NCBI GenBank assembly: GCA_030694835.1
Contig: JAUYUF010000106.1
Coordinates: 1 to 18,530, forward strand
DNA: 18,530 bases
Source of the DNA: Flavobacteriaceae bacterium
GTDB lineage: Bacteria; Bacteroidota; Bacteroidia; Flavobacteriales; Flavobacteriaceae
Direction of reading: 5' to 3'
Each line of letters opens with the position of its first letter. Positions within the stretch are counted from its first letter, which is position 1. This document shows positions 6,824 through 14,168 of this stretch, in pieces. Below the pieces are notes generated by a model, which ran no database searches, was not told where the DNA came from, and was given only the letters and a program-made list of their open reading frames with translations. Made by a program: the position numbers and the translations under genes.

Positions 6824-8134
6824 TTATTCAACGATATCTAAAATGGTGACTTTTATTTGTTTGATTCGTTTTCGATCTAATAATTCAACTTTAAATTTAA
6901 GATTAGAAAAAGTTATTTCTTCATTTTTACGTAAAAATCTACCTGTAATTTCTAATATAAAACCAGCCAAAGTTTCCGATTCGCCTTTAAATTCTTCAAA
7001 ATTATCTTCGTCTAAATCTAATACTTTATAGAAATCTTTTAGATTTGTTTTGCCATCAAACAAATAATTATATTTATCAATTTTGGTATAAAACAAATCC
7101 TCATCATCAAATTCATCGCTTATATCACCAACAATTTCTTCTATAATATCTTCTAAAGTGATAATTCCACTTGTTCCGCCATATTCATCCACAACAACTG
7201 CAAAATGAATTTTCTTTTCTTGAAACTCTAACAACAAATCATCTAACTTTTTGTTTTCTGGAACAAAAAATGGTTTCCGTATTAATTGTTTCCAATCATA
7301 ATCTTCTTCATTTAAATATGGCAAAATATCTTTAGCATATAGAACTCCGATAATATTATCGATATTTTCGCCGTAAACTGGATTTCTAGAAAACCCATTC
7401 TCAATTATTTTTTCAATAATTTCTTTAAAAGTGCAACTTTCAGAAAAAGCAATTATATCCATTCTTGGTTTCATTACTTGACTGGTGTCTGTATTTCCAA
7501 AATTGATGATTCCTTCTAAAATTTTTTGTTCTTCTTTTGTTGTTGCATTATCTGATGTTAATTCTAAAGCTCTAGATAGCTTTTCTACCGATAGATATCC
7601 TTTCTTTTTAGCTAGCTTCTTCTCTATTACAGAAGTTAAATTAATCATTGGAGAAGTAATTGGAGAAAGTAAAAAATTAAGTGGCTGCATCGAAATTGAT
7701 ATAAACGAAGCAAATTTTAATGCATTTCTACTTGCAAATATTTTCGGAATAACTTCTCCAAATAACAAAATTAGAAAGGTTATTAAAATTACTTCTATTA
7801 AAAATCTTATAATATAAATTTCGATTCCTTTGAAAAAAAACTCACTTATACTTGCAAAAAGAAGTACAATTAATATATTAACAAAGTTATTAGATATTAG
7901 AATAGTTGCTAATAGCTTTTGAGGATTTTGCAATAATTTTGTTACCCTACGAATTTGATTGTTTTTAGAGTTTTCATCTAAATCAGTTGATTTAAGCGAA
8001 AAAAAGGCTACTTCGGCTCCAGAAATAAGTGCTGAAAAAACCAATAAAATCATTATTGAAATAATTGACCAGATCAATGCCCAATTGATTTCATTTAAGT
8101 TTTCAAATAAAGATTTAAATGAGTCTGTATCCAA
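6824..8134 (-). CDS. gldE: gliding motility-associated protein GldE (CNNM/CBS/CorC-type membrane protein)
   Basis: A 436-residue member of the HlyC/CorC family. After a short N-terminus come three to four membrane segments of the CNNM (DUF21) domain, residues ~17-170, including SALISGAEVAFFSL. A CBS-pair region follows (~200-345) with VMKPRMDIIAF and FAVVVDEYGGTSGIITLEDIIEEIVGDI. A CorC_HlyC C-terminal domain covers ~355-436. Family members are implicated in Mg/Co transport. GldE in F. johnsoniae is associated with gliding: extra copies are known to improve motility of some gldD-region mutants. The start is a TTG at 8134: an in-frame TAA lies two codons upstream and the next Met falls inside the first membrane segment, so TTG is the only good choice. 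The ssb stop is 16 bases upstream and gldD follows after 25 bases. Confidence 0.92.
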   Translation of the reverse strand: MDTDSFKSLFENLNEINWALIWSIISIMILLVFSALISGAEVAFFSLKSTDLDENSKNNQIRRVTKLLQNPQKLLATILISNNFVNILIVLLFASISEFFFKGIEIYIIRFLIEVILITFLILLFGEVIPKIFASRNALKFASFISISMQPLNFLLSPITSPMINLTSVIEKKLAKKKGYLSVEKLSRALELTSDNATTKEEQKILEGIINFGNTDTSQVMKPRMDIIAFSESCTFKEIIEKIIENGFSRNPVYGENIDNIIGVLYAKDILPYLNEEDYDWKQLIRKPFFVPENKKLDDLLLEFQEKKIHFAVVVDEYGGTSGIITLEDIIEEIVGDISDEFDDEDLFYTKIDKYNYLFDGKTNLKDFYKVLDLDEDNFEEFKGESETLAGFILEITGRFLRKNEEITFSNLKFKVELLDRKRIKQIKVTILDIVE

Positions 8135-8150
8135 ATTTTATATATTAGAT

Positions 8151-8600
8151 TTAGAATGGTAAATCATCTTCTTGTTCACCGTTCGTATCAGGATTTTCTG
8201 ATAGCATTGTTGGATTTTGAGCAGCTGATTTAACCGAAGCTGGTAAAGAACCGTCTTCTGGTCCTTTTTTAGTAGATAAAAACATCATTTCACCCACTTG
8301 AATTTCTGTAGTATATCTCTTAATTCCGTCTTGCTCGTATTCTCGAGTTTTAATCTTTCCTTCACAATATACTTTATCACCTTTGCTCAAATATTTTTCA
8401 CAAATTTCAGCTAATTTATTTCTAACCACAATATTATGCCAATCAGTAGTTGTTACTTTTTCGCCTGTTTGTTTGTTGGTATAACTCTCATTTGTAGCTA
8501 TTGGAAATCTCCCAATACAGTTTCCTCCTTCAAAATAATGTGTTTTTACTTCATCTCCCAAGTGACCTATTAACATCACTTTATTTAACGTTTTTGCCAT
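8151..8600 (-). CDS. ssb: single-stranded DNA-binding protein
   Basis: A 149-residue SSB. The OB fold spans residues ~5-110 with the usual start MAKTLNKVMLIGHLGDEVK, then FPIATNESY, the TTDWHNIVV strand and YLSKGDKVYCEGKIKTREY. A flexible Pro/Asn/Glu-rich linker follows. The C-terminus EQEDDLPF is the acidic tip that recruits partner proteins in replication and repair. It lies between mutY and gldE, 32 bases after mutY. A TAnnTTTG match in that gap suggests extra transcription starting here. The association of gliding genes with ssb is positional in flavobacteria and does not imply a motility role. Confidence 0.97.
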   Translation of the reverse strand: MAKTLNKVMLIGHLGDEVKTHYFEGGNCIGRFPIATNESYTNKQTGEKVTTTDWHNIVVRNKLAEICEKYLSKGDKVYCEGKIKTREYEQDGIKRYTTEIQVGEMMFLSTKKGPEDGSLPASVKSAAQNPTMLSENPDTNGEQEDDLPF

Positions 8601-8616
8601 AATTTATTTCTTTTCT

Positions 8617-8624
8617 CAAATGTA
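8617..8624 (-). promoter_or_regulatory. possible internal promoter for ssb-gldE-gldD
   Basis: On the minus strand TACATTTG fits TAnnTTTG, 16 bases before the ssb ATG. The nearest TTTG upstream is only 13 bases away, so the -33 element is poor. It would give a very short leader and allow ssb expression independent of mutY. Confidence 0.35.
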
Positions 8625-8632
8625 AGGAAAAA

Positions 8633-9676
8633 TCAATCAAATTTAAATTGTTTCAAAAAATTAGCAATTAGAATTGGAACTGGGAACTCATTAATTTTTT
8701 GCCAATCAGTATTTAAGTGCTCATTATTTGGCGTTTTTATAATCCAAAATTTCGTCAGCAAATTGCGATGTGTTAATTTATGCCGAATAGGAATATCATT
8801 ATATAATTGAATACTTATTTCTGATTTCTTAAAAATTGAAATAAATAATGGCTGTAAAATAAATTCATCTTCATCTATTTCCTCGGGACTTTCAATAAGT
8901 GGAAATTGATATAAATGCTTCCAAATACCTTTACCATTTCTTTTTTCTAAAACAAGTTTATTATCGTCAGATACAACTACTATGTAGTTTAAATGAATTG
9001 TTACAATTTTAACTTTATTCTCTTTTACAGGTAAAAATTTTTGATTGTTGTTTTTTAATGCTAAACAACCATCATTTATAACACATTTTTCACAAGATGG
9101 ATTTTGAGGTTTACAAACAGTTGCGCCTAATTCCATTACGGCCTGATTATAGTCCCCTGGACTTTCAATCGAAATTAATTCTTGTGCTAATTCTTTAAAT
9201 TCTACAATTCCTTTGGATGAATTTACAGGAGTTTCGATATTAAAATATCTTGATAAAACACGATAAACATTACCATCTACAACTGCTTTTGGTTCATTAA
9301 AACAAATACTTGAGATGGCAGCAGCTGTATAATCTCCAATTCCTTTCAATTTTAATAATTCTTTATATGTATTTGGAAATTCTCCATTTAACTCATTTAC
9401 AACATATTTAGCAGTAAAATGTAAATTTCTGGCACGTGAATAATAACCCAATCCTTGCCATAATTTTAAAACTGTATTTTCATCGGCACTTGCCAAATCT
9501 TGAAGTTTTGGAAAAGTCTGAATAAACTTATAAAAGTATGGTAATGCTTGATCAACCCGAGTTTGTTGTAACATTATTTCTGACAACCAAACATAATATG
9601 GAATTGACTCTTCACGCCAAGGTAAATCTCTTTTATTTTGTAAATACCACGTAATTAATTTGTTAGAAAATTCCAT
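8633..9676 (-). CDS. mutY: A/G-specific adenine DNA glycosylase MutY
   Basis: A 347-residue MutY that removes adenine mispaired with 8-oxoguanine. Seen in order: LPWR near the N-terminus; catalytic Glu33 in WLSEIMLQQTRV; the helix-hairpin-helix LLKLKGIGDYTAAAI (107-121); catalytic Asp134 in VVDGNVYRV; and a [4Fe-4S] motif C188-x6-C195-x2-C198-x5-C204, complete. The C-terminal ~120 residues are the NUDIX-like domain that reads 8-oxoG, with FKKS..IRHKLTHRNL as the recognition segment. I place the start at the ATG (9676) because MEFSNKLITWYL aligns with the family start. A longer version would need a TTG at 9694 that lies inside a promoter-like TATTTTTG. It is the first gene of the mutY-ssb-gldE-gldD run and divergent from the HU gene. 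Confidence 0.95.
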   Translation of the reverse strand: MEFSNKLITWYLQNKRDLPWREESIPYYVWLSEIMLQQTRVDQALPYFYKFIQTFPKLQDLASADENTVLKLWQGLGYYSRARNLHFTAKYVVNELNGEFPNTYKELLKLKGIGDYTAAAISSICFNEPKAVVDGNVYRVLSRYFNIETPVNSSKGIVEFKELAQELISIESPGDYNQAVMELGATVCKPQNPSCEKCVINDGCLALKNNNQKFLPVKENKVKIVTIHLNYIVVVSDDNKLVLEKRNGKGIWKHLYQFPLIESPEEIDEDEFILQPLFISIFKKSEISIQLYNDIPIRHKLTHRNLLTKFWIIKTPNNEHLNTDWQKINEFPVPILIANFLKQFKFD

Positions 9677-9691
9677 ATTAAGTTTAAAAGG

Positions 9692-9699
9692 CAAAAATA
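9692..9699 (-). promoter_or_regulatory. possible mutY -7 box
   Basis: TATTTTTG on the minus strand fits TAnnTTTG and ends 15 bases before the chosen mutY ATG. No TTG is found at the right upstream distance, so confidence is low. It overlaps the alternative TTG start codon, which argues against that start. Confidence 0.35.
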
Positions 9700-9733
9700 G
9701 GTTATTTATGTAATTAAATTTTAACTAATTAGC

Positions 9734-9764
9734 TTTTAGTAATAGATTATTTATGTTATATTTG
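9734..9764 (+). promoter_or_regulatory. promoter of the HU gene
   Basis: TATATTTG (9757-9764) followed by CACC is a near-ideal Bacteroidota -7 box, the same octamer as in front of rplU. The -33 region is only approximate (TTTTAG at 9734-9739 instead of TTTG). It lies 41 bases before the ATG. Confidence 0.68.
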
Positions 9765-9805
9765 CACCTCAAAATTTAAACATAAAAACTTAAATATATT
9801 TTAAA

Positions 9806-10096
9806 ATGACAAAAGCGGATATCGTATCAAAAATTTCAGATAAATCTGGAATAGAAAAAGCAGATGTTTTGGCAACAGTAGAAGCCTTCATGAATGAAGT
9901 AAAAACTGCTTTAGAAAATGGTGACAATGTTTATTTAAGAGGGTTTGGTAGCTTTATTATTAAAGAAAGAGCTGAAAAAACTGGAAGAAATATTTCAAAA
10001 AACACTACTATTAAAATTCCAGCACACAACATTCCATCATTTAAACCTTCTAAAGTTTTTGTAGAGGGTGTGAAAAATAAGGTAGCAGTTAAATAG
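9806..10096 (+). CDS. HU/IHF-family DNA-binding protein
   Basis: A 96-residue histone-like protein. The N-terminal helical dimerisation part is MTKADIVSKISDKSGIEKAD, followed by the beta-arm region with LRGFGSFIIKERAEKTGRN and KIPAHNIPSFKPSKVF. The family signature (GFGSF...R..R.G.NP.T...I.....P.F..) is visible with ISKNTTIKIP in place of the usual NPQTGE segment. The Pro-containing arm tip that intercalates DNA corresponds to the KIPAHN region. It acts as a dimer bending nucleoid DNA. Own strong promoter, divergent from mutY, and followed by a 30-codon basic peptide gene that probably shares the transcript. HU versus IHF subunit cannot be decided from sequence alone. Confidence 0.94.
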   Translation: MTKADIVSKISDKSGIEKADVLATVEAFMNEVKTALENGDNVYLRGFGSFIIKERAEKTGRNISKNTTIKIPAHNIPSFKPSKVFVEGVKNKVAVK

Positions 10097-10135
10097 TTAA
10101 TTGCTTAAAGTTTAACCTAAAAAAATATTATAATT

Positions 10136-10228
10136 ATGCCAAGTGGTAAAAAAAGAAAGAGAACAAAGATCTCTACTCACAAACGCAAGAAAAGATCTAG
10201 ACAAAACAGGCATAAAAAGAAAAAGTAA
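10136..10228 (+). CDS. 30-residue extremely basic peptide, candidate small ribosomal protein
   Basis: ATG to TAA, 30 codons: begins MPSGKKRKRTKISTHKRKKR and ends RHKKKK. More than half of the residues are Lys or Arg, with His and polar residues making up most of the rest and no acidic residue at all. Such composition is typical of rRNA-binding peptides. KRKKR..R.NRHKKK resembles the tiny AURKAIP1/COX24-type (mS38/bS22-like) ribosomal proteins annotated in bacteria. Another option is a Bacteroidota-specific small ribosomal protein such as the one reported as bL38 in F. johnsoniae; I cannot match it from memory. It lies 39 bases after the HU stop, with an A-rich region just upstream of the ATG, and its stop codon lies in a terminator stem. 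Coding nature is likely but rests on composition and context. Confidence 0.75.
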   Translation: MPSGKKRKRTKISTHKRKKRSRQNRHKKKK

Positions 10229-10249
10229 GCTAGTCTTACTTTTTCTTTT
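10217..10249 (+). terminator. terminator overlapping the 3' end of the basic peptide gene
   Basis: Perfect 13-bp stem AAGAAAAAGTAAG (10217-10229) / CTTACTTTTTCTT (10235-10247) with loop CTAGT. The peptide's last Lys codons and its TAA form the left arm. The right arm ends in a T-rich tract. It would end the HU-peptide transcript; ribosomes reaching the stop codon would cover the left arm. Confidence 0.72.
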
Positions 10250-10271
10250 AAATTAACGTTCATTGAAAAAT

Positions 10272-10349
10272 GATTTTGTTTAACCACAAAATCTAACGGG
10301 TTAACCCCCAAGTTTACATTATCAACCCATCTATACAATTCGTATAGGT
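10272..10349 (+). promoter_or_regulatory. structured leader upstream of the RNase E/G gene
   Basis: Three elements are packed in 78 bases before the ATG. First, hairpin GATTTTGT (10272-10279) / ACAAAATC (10286-10293) with loop TTAACC. Second, the perfect palindrome GGGTTAACCC (10298-10307), whose GGTTAA is complementary to that loop. Third, hairpin CTATAC (10331-10336) / GTATAG (10342-10347) with loop AATTC, extendable by two pairs. E. coli rne is autoregulated through hairpins in its leader; a similar role here is inference. A weak promoter match (TGATTTTG, 10271-10278) overlaps the first hairpin. Confidence 0.5.
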
Positions 10350-10365
10350 ATTAAATAAATTCAGA

Positions 10366-11895
10366 ATGAAAACAGAATTAATTATTAGATCTAATTCATC
10401 TGATATCGATTTCGCCTTGCTTAAAGATGGAAAATTAATGGAGTTAGATAAAGAAACCAATGATAATAAATTTTCTGTAGGAGATGTATTTTTAGCCAAA
10501 ACTGGAAAAATTCTTCAAGGATTAAATGCTGCCTTTGTTAATGTAGGATATGAAAAAGACGGTTTTCTACATTATCATGACTTAGGTCCGCAAACTTTAT
10601 CATTATCTAATTTTATTAAATCCGTAAGCTCGGGTAAAACAAAAGATTTCACTTTAAAAAATTTTCGCAATGAAAAAGACATCGAAAAAGATGGAAACAT
10701 TGTGGATGTTGCAAAAACTGGTCAAAACATATTAGTTCAGGTTGTTAAAGAGCCTATTTCAACAAAAGGACCTCGCTTAAGTTCAGAATTGTCAATTGCC
10801 GGAAGGCATTTAGTGTTAGTTCCTTTTTCAGATAGAGTTTCAGTTTCACAAAAAATTGAAAGTCCAGAGGAGAAAGAAAGACTTAAAAGATTGGCAAAAA
10901 GTATTAAACCAAAAGGATTTGGTTTAATTATTAGAACTGTAGCTGAGGGTAAAAAAGTAGCAGAACTCGATAAAGATTTAGAGAATTCTTTAAACAGATG
11001 GTATGCTTTATGTAAAAAAATTAAAACAGCTCAACCACCAACTAAAATATTAAGTGAACTCAATAGAGCATCCTCTATATTAAGAGATGTTTTTAACGAG
11101 TCATTTACAAATATTGTTACAGATGATGAGACACTTTATCTTGAAATTATAGAGTATATCCAAGAAATTGCACCTCATAAAGAGAATATTGTGCAGCTCT
11201 ATAATTCTGAAATTCCAATATTTGAAAAATATGGCATTGAGCGACAAATTAAAACAGCTTTCGGAAAGACTGTTTCAATGAGTAAAGGTGCTTATTTAGT
11301 AATTGAACATACTGAAGCGCTTCATGTAATTGATGTAAATAGTGGCAATAGATCAAACAAAGCTGATTCACAAGCCGATACTGCTTTACAAGTTAATATG
11401 ATTGCTGCTTCTGAAATAGCGCGTCAATTACAATTAAGAGATATGGGCGGAATTATTGTTGTCGATTTTATTGACATGCATGATCCAGAACATAGAAGAT
11501 TACTATATGAACATCTTAAATCAGAAATGGAATTTGATAGAACAAAACACAAAATACTTCCTCCGAGTAAATTTGGTTTAATTCAAATTACCAGACAGCG
11601 TGTAAGACCAGAAATGAATATTAAAACAAGAGAACCAAATCCAAATATAGATGGAGAAGTAGAGGCTCCAATTGTTTTAATCGACAAAATTGAACATGAA
11701 CTTGAAAAAATAATTGCCAAAAATGGATTGCAAAACATTACTTTAAATGTTCATCCATTTGTTGGAGCTTTTATTACAAAAGGATTTCCGTCTATCCAAC
11801 ATAAATGGTTCATAAAACATAAAAAGTGGATTAAAGTTTTACCAAGAGATGCCTTTATGTATTTACAATTCGAATTTAAATTTGATAGTAAGTAA
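10366..11895 (+). CDS. rng: RNase E/G family endoribonuclease (RNase G-like)
   Basis: A 509-residue protein of RNase G (CafA) length, without the long degradosome scaffold of RNase E. N-terminal part: DGKLMELDKE and an S1 RNA-binding domain (~36-125) including GDVFLAKTGKILQGLNAAFVNVG. The 5'-sensor segment GFGLIIRTVAEG holds Arg190-Thr191, equivalent to the 5'-phosphate pocket. The DNase I-like catalytic region has the Mg-binding aspartates Asp323 (HVIDVNSG) and Asp367 (IIVVDFIDMHD). The RQRVRPEM segment follows, but the CPxCxG Zn-link that joins subunits in E. coli RNase E/G is absent: the corresponding stretch is EPNPNIDGEVEAP without cysteine. It acts in mRNA decay and rRNA 5'-end processing. 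It follows the HU/basic-peptide genes behind a terminator and a structured leader. Confidence 0.94.
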   Translation: MKTELIIRSNSSDIDFALLKDGKLMELDKETNDNKFSVGDVFLAKTGKILQGLNAAFVNVGYEKDGFLHYHDLGPQTLSLSNFIKSVSSGKTKDFTLKNFRNEKDIEKDGNIVDVAKTGQNILVQVVKEPISTKGPRLSSELSIAGRHLVLVPFSDRVSVSQKIESPEEKERLKRLAKSIKPKGFGLIIRTVAEGKKVAELDKDLENSLNRWYALCKKIKTAQPPTKILSELNRASSILRDVFNESFTNIVTDDETLYLEIIEYIQEIAPHKENIVQLYNSEIPIFEKYGIERQIKTAFGKTVSMSKGAYLVIEHTEALHVIDVNSGNRSNKADSQADTALQVNMIAASEIARQLQLRDMGGIIVVDFIDMHDPEHRRLLYEHLKSEMEFDRTKHKILPPSKFGLIQITRQRVRPEMNIKTREPNPNIDGEVEAPIVLIDKIEHELEKIIAKNGLQNITLNVHPFVGAFITKGFPSIQHKWFIKHKKWIKVLPRDAFMYLQFEFKFDSK

Positions 11896-11914
11896 GGCTT
11901 AAAATTTTTATCTT

Positions 11915-11952
11915 AAAAATCCCAATACTAGTTAGTATTGGGATTTTTTTTT
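11915..11952. terminator. bidirectional terminator between rng and the patatin gene
   Basis: Perfect 15-bp stem AAAAATCCCAATACT (11915-11929) / AGTATTGGGATTTTT (11934-11948), loop AGTT, with T continuing to 11952. The A/T flanks make it work in both directions; the patatin stop codon (11953-11951) touches its end. Confidence 0.9.
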
Positions 11953-14158
11953 AAAACCAAAAACCTAAATTAAAATACCAATGATTATAATCTGTTTTAG
12001 GCGACCAAGAATAAGTAAATTCAATTGGACCAATAAAAGTATCTAGCCCATACCCTAAAGCATACCCAAATTTAGTGTTTTCAAATATTTTAGGATCTTT
12101 TAACACATTTTTTTCAACTCGAGCAGCATTTGTAGTAAATGTTAAATAGTTTTTGGCAAAAATTTCTTGTCTCAATTTAATGGTAGATTTAAGAAATGTT
12201 CTATCACTTAAATCAGCAAAATCATATCCAAAAAAAGGAACAAAAGTATTGATAAAGTTATCTCCATATCCTCCTAGATGAAATTCTAAAACTCTATTAT
12301 TAACTTCTTCAAAAGTAAATCCTGCTTCTGTTATAAATTGCAATGTAAATTTATCATAGATGGTATGGGCATATTCAATTTTTCCCATTACCTGAGCAAA
12401 CGGTTTAAAATCAAATGAGTTTTTTGTGGCTGCTAAATACCATCGATAATCTCCAATGAAATAAAACCCTTCTTTTGGAAAATATTTATTGTCAAATGAA
12501 TCATATTTTAGATAAGAAATAAAGTTTAGGTAATGATTTTTATCAAATGAAAGTTCGTTGGCTAAAGGATTATCTATTATTGTTTCTGTAAATGCATTAA
12601 TATATTTATGTTCTAGACCTATTCCTAGAGCAAATTTCCTGCTATAAACGGTTTGTACATAGAATTGATTTGTAAAATCTCTATAGTTTACATTAATTTT
12701 ATTAACCCTATCATCATCTGTAAAACGAATATTAGAATTAAAACTATTAAATCTAGATTTAAATCCAACACTCCAATTAAATCCATTATCAACAAAATAA
12801 TTTAAATTATAGCGAATATTATCACCAATTATTAGATCAGTTGATAGCATATCATTTTTTAAAAATAAATTTTTAGTAGTGATATTTAATAGTACTGAAG
12901 ATTTAAATAGTTCATCATAATGAACTGATGCTTGCGCTATAGTTTTGACTTCATTTTCTTTCAACTTTAATTTAATAATATAACCCTCATTAAATGGAAC
13001 TAATCGATATGAAATGTTATGAAAATTACCGGTTGCTGTTAGATTGTCAACTCCATCAATAAATTTATTAAATGGCACTTCTTTATTAGAATTAATTTTT
13101 AATTTATTTAAAACATAGTCTCTGGTATAAGATTTATTTCCTTCAATTTCAATATTTTCACACAAAAAAGTACTGGGTAATTCAATTCTCTTATTGCTAG
13201 TTTTAGGCTCCTTAATTTGTTGATCTGCTATTTTTATCAAATCATTAAATTGTAATCGAGCAGTTCTTTCTCCTTCGCGTATTATTTCATCTAAATTATC
13301 AAAAGAAACAACATTATAATTAGCAAGGTTTGGCTTTAAATAGATATTAACTAACTTGATTTCTTCAATATTGACTTTATCCATAGAAAACCCAACAACT
13401 TGATTCATAACTTTAATAACATTATCCACATCATCACTTTTATGTAAATTTCCTTGTACATCAACACCAATTATTATATCAGCCCCCATTGCTATTACTT
13501 CTTTAACAGGAAAATTATTAGCAATTCCACCATCTAACAGTACTTTTCCATCAATTTCAACTGGTTCAAAAAGTGTAGGAAATGCGCTACTGGCCCTCAA
13601 AGCTTCGGGTAAAAAACCTTTATTTAAAAGCACTTGTTCACCCGTTTCAAGATCGGTTCCAATACAAAGAAAAGGTATTGGTAATTTGTTAAAATCTTCA
13701 ATTGAAGTAACATGTTGTGTTAACAATGATAATTTGTTTAAAGCACTTTGACCTTTAGCCAACGCAATGGGTAGTGAAACTTTTTTATTTCTAACTGGCA
13801 GCGAAATGATATAACGTTCTCCATTTTCTTTTTCAAAAAAAGGCTTAGCTTTTCTAGGTACTTCTTCTTGTAAAATTTTATTAAATTCTAATATCCTAAT
13901 TATTGAATCCAATTCTTTGGCATTATATCCAGAAGCATATAACCCGCCAATCAATGCTCCCATACTTGTTCCTCCAATAAAATCTACTCTTACTCCTGCT
14001 TCCTCTAATACTTTTAAAACACCAACATGAGCAAATCCTTTTGCACCACCTCCGCTCAAAACCAATCCAACTTTTAAGTCTTTTCTAATAGTGTCATTTT
14101 GTGAAAAAACAGTAAAAGCAACGAAAAACATTAATAAAAATAAAATTATTTTCTTCAT
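11951..14158 (-). CDS. patatin-like phospholipase fused to POTRA and outer-membrane beta-barrel (PlpD/BamA-like)
   Basis: A 735-residue protein. Signal peptide, residues 1-19 (ends VFS-Q). Patatin domain ~28-305: oxyanion-hole glycines SGGGAKGFAHVG (35-46), nucleophile Ser65 in GGTSMGAL, and partner Asp209 in LLDGGIANNFPV, so the Ser-Asp dyad is intact. A POTRA-like module around 330-415 (FLCENIEIEGNKSYTRDYVL) follows, then a C-terminal beta-barrel with alternating aromatic strands ending in NLGFWF, the terminal Phe typical of outer-membrane proteins. This architecture matches the type Vd/PlpD group and related Bacteroidota proteins. Whether the lipase is released or stays anchored is unknown. 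It lies 10 bases after uvrC in the same direction, so co-transcription is likely without a functional link. Substrate inferred: phospholipids. Confidence 0.93.
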   Translation of the reverse strand: MKKIILFLLMFFVAFTVFSQNDTIRKDLKVGLVLSGGGAKGFAHVGVLKVLEEAGVRVDFIGGTSMGALIGGLYASGYNAKELDSIIRILEFNKILQEEVPRKAKPFFEKENGERYIISLPVRNKKVSLPIALAKGQSALNKLSLLTQHVTSIEDFNKLPIPFLCIGTDLETGEQVLLNKGFLPEALRASSAFPTLFEPVEIDGKVLLDGGIANNFPVKEVIAMGADIIIGVDVQGNLHKSDDVDNVIKVMNQVVGFSMDKVNIEEIKLVNIYLKPNLANYNVVSFDNLDEIIREGERTARLQFNDLIKIADQQIKEPKTSNKRIELPSTFLCENIEIEGNKSYTRDYVLNKLKINSNKEVPFNKFIDGVDNLTATGNFHNISYRLVPFNEGYIIKLKLKENEVKTIAQASVHYDELFKSSVLLNITTKNLFLKNDMLSTDLIIGDNIRYNLNYFVDNGFNWSVGFKSRFNSFNSNIRFTDDDRVNKINVNYRDFTNQFYVQTVYSRKFALGIGLEHKYINAFTETIIDNPLANELSFDKNHYLNFISYLKYDSFDNKYFPKEGFYFIGDYRWYLAATKNSFDFKPFAQVMGKIEYAHTIYDKFTLQFITEAGFTFEEVNNRVLEFHLGGYGDNFINTFVPFFGYDFADLSDRTFLKSTIKLRQEIFAKNYLTFTTNAARVEKNVLKDPKIFENTKFGYALGYGLDTFIGPIEFTYSWSPKTDYNHWYFNLGFWF

Positions 14159-14168
14159 ATGTTTAAAG

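Noticed and set aside
7485..7817. 110-codon plus-strand frame inside gldE
   Set aside because: Antisense of the CNNM/CBS coding sequence; length explained by AT-rich codon use, no independent signals.
10298..10307. GGGTTAACCC read as a hairpin terminator
   Set aside because: The perfect palindrome leaves no loop, so it cannot fold on itself as a normal hairpin and has no T tract.
10314..10499. 61-codon minus-strand frame overlapping the rng start
   Set aside because: Covers the conserved N-terminus of RNase G in antisense and the leader hairpins; no family signal.
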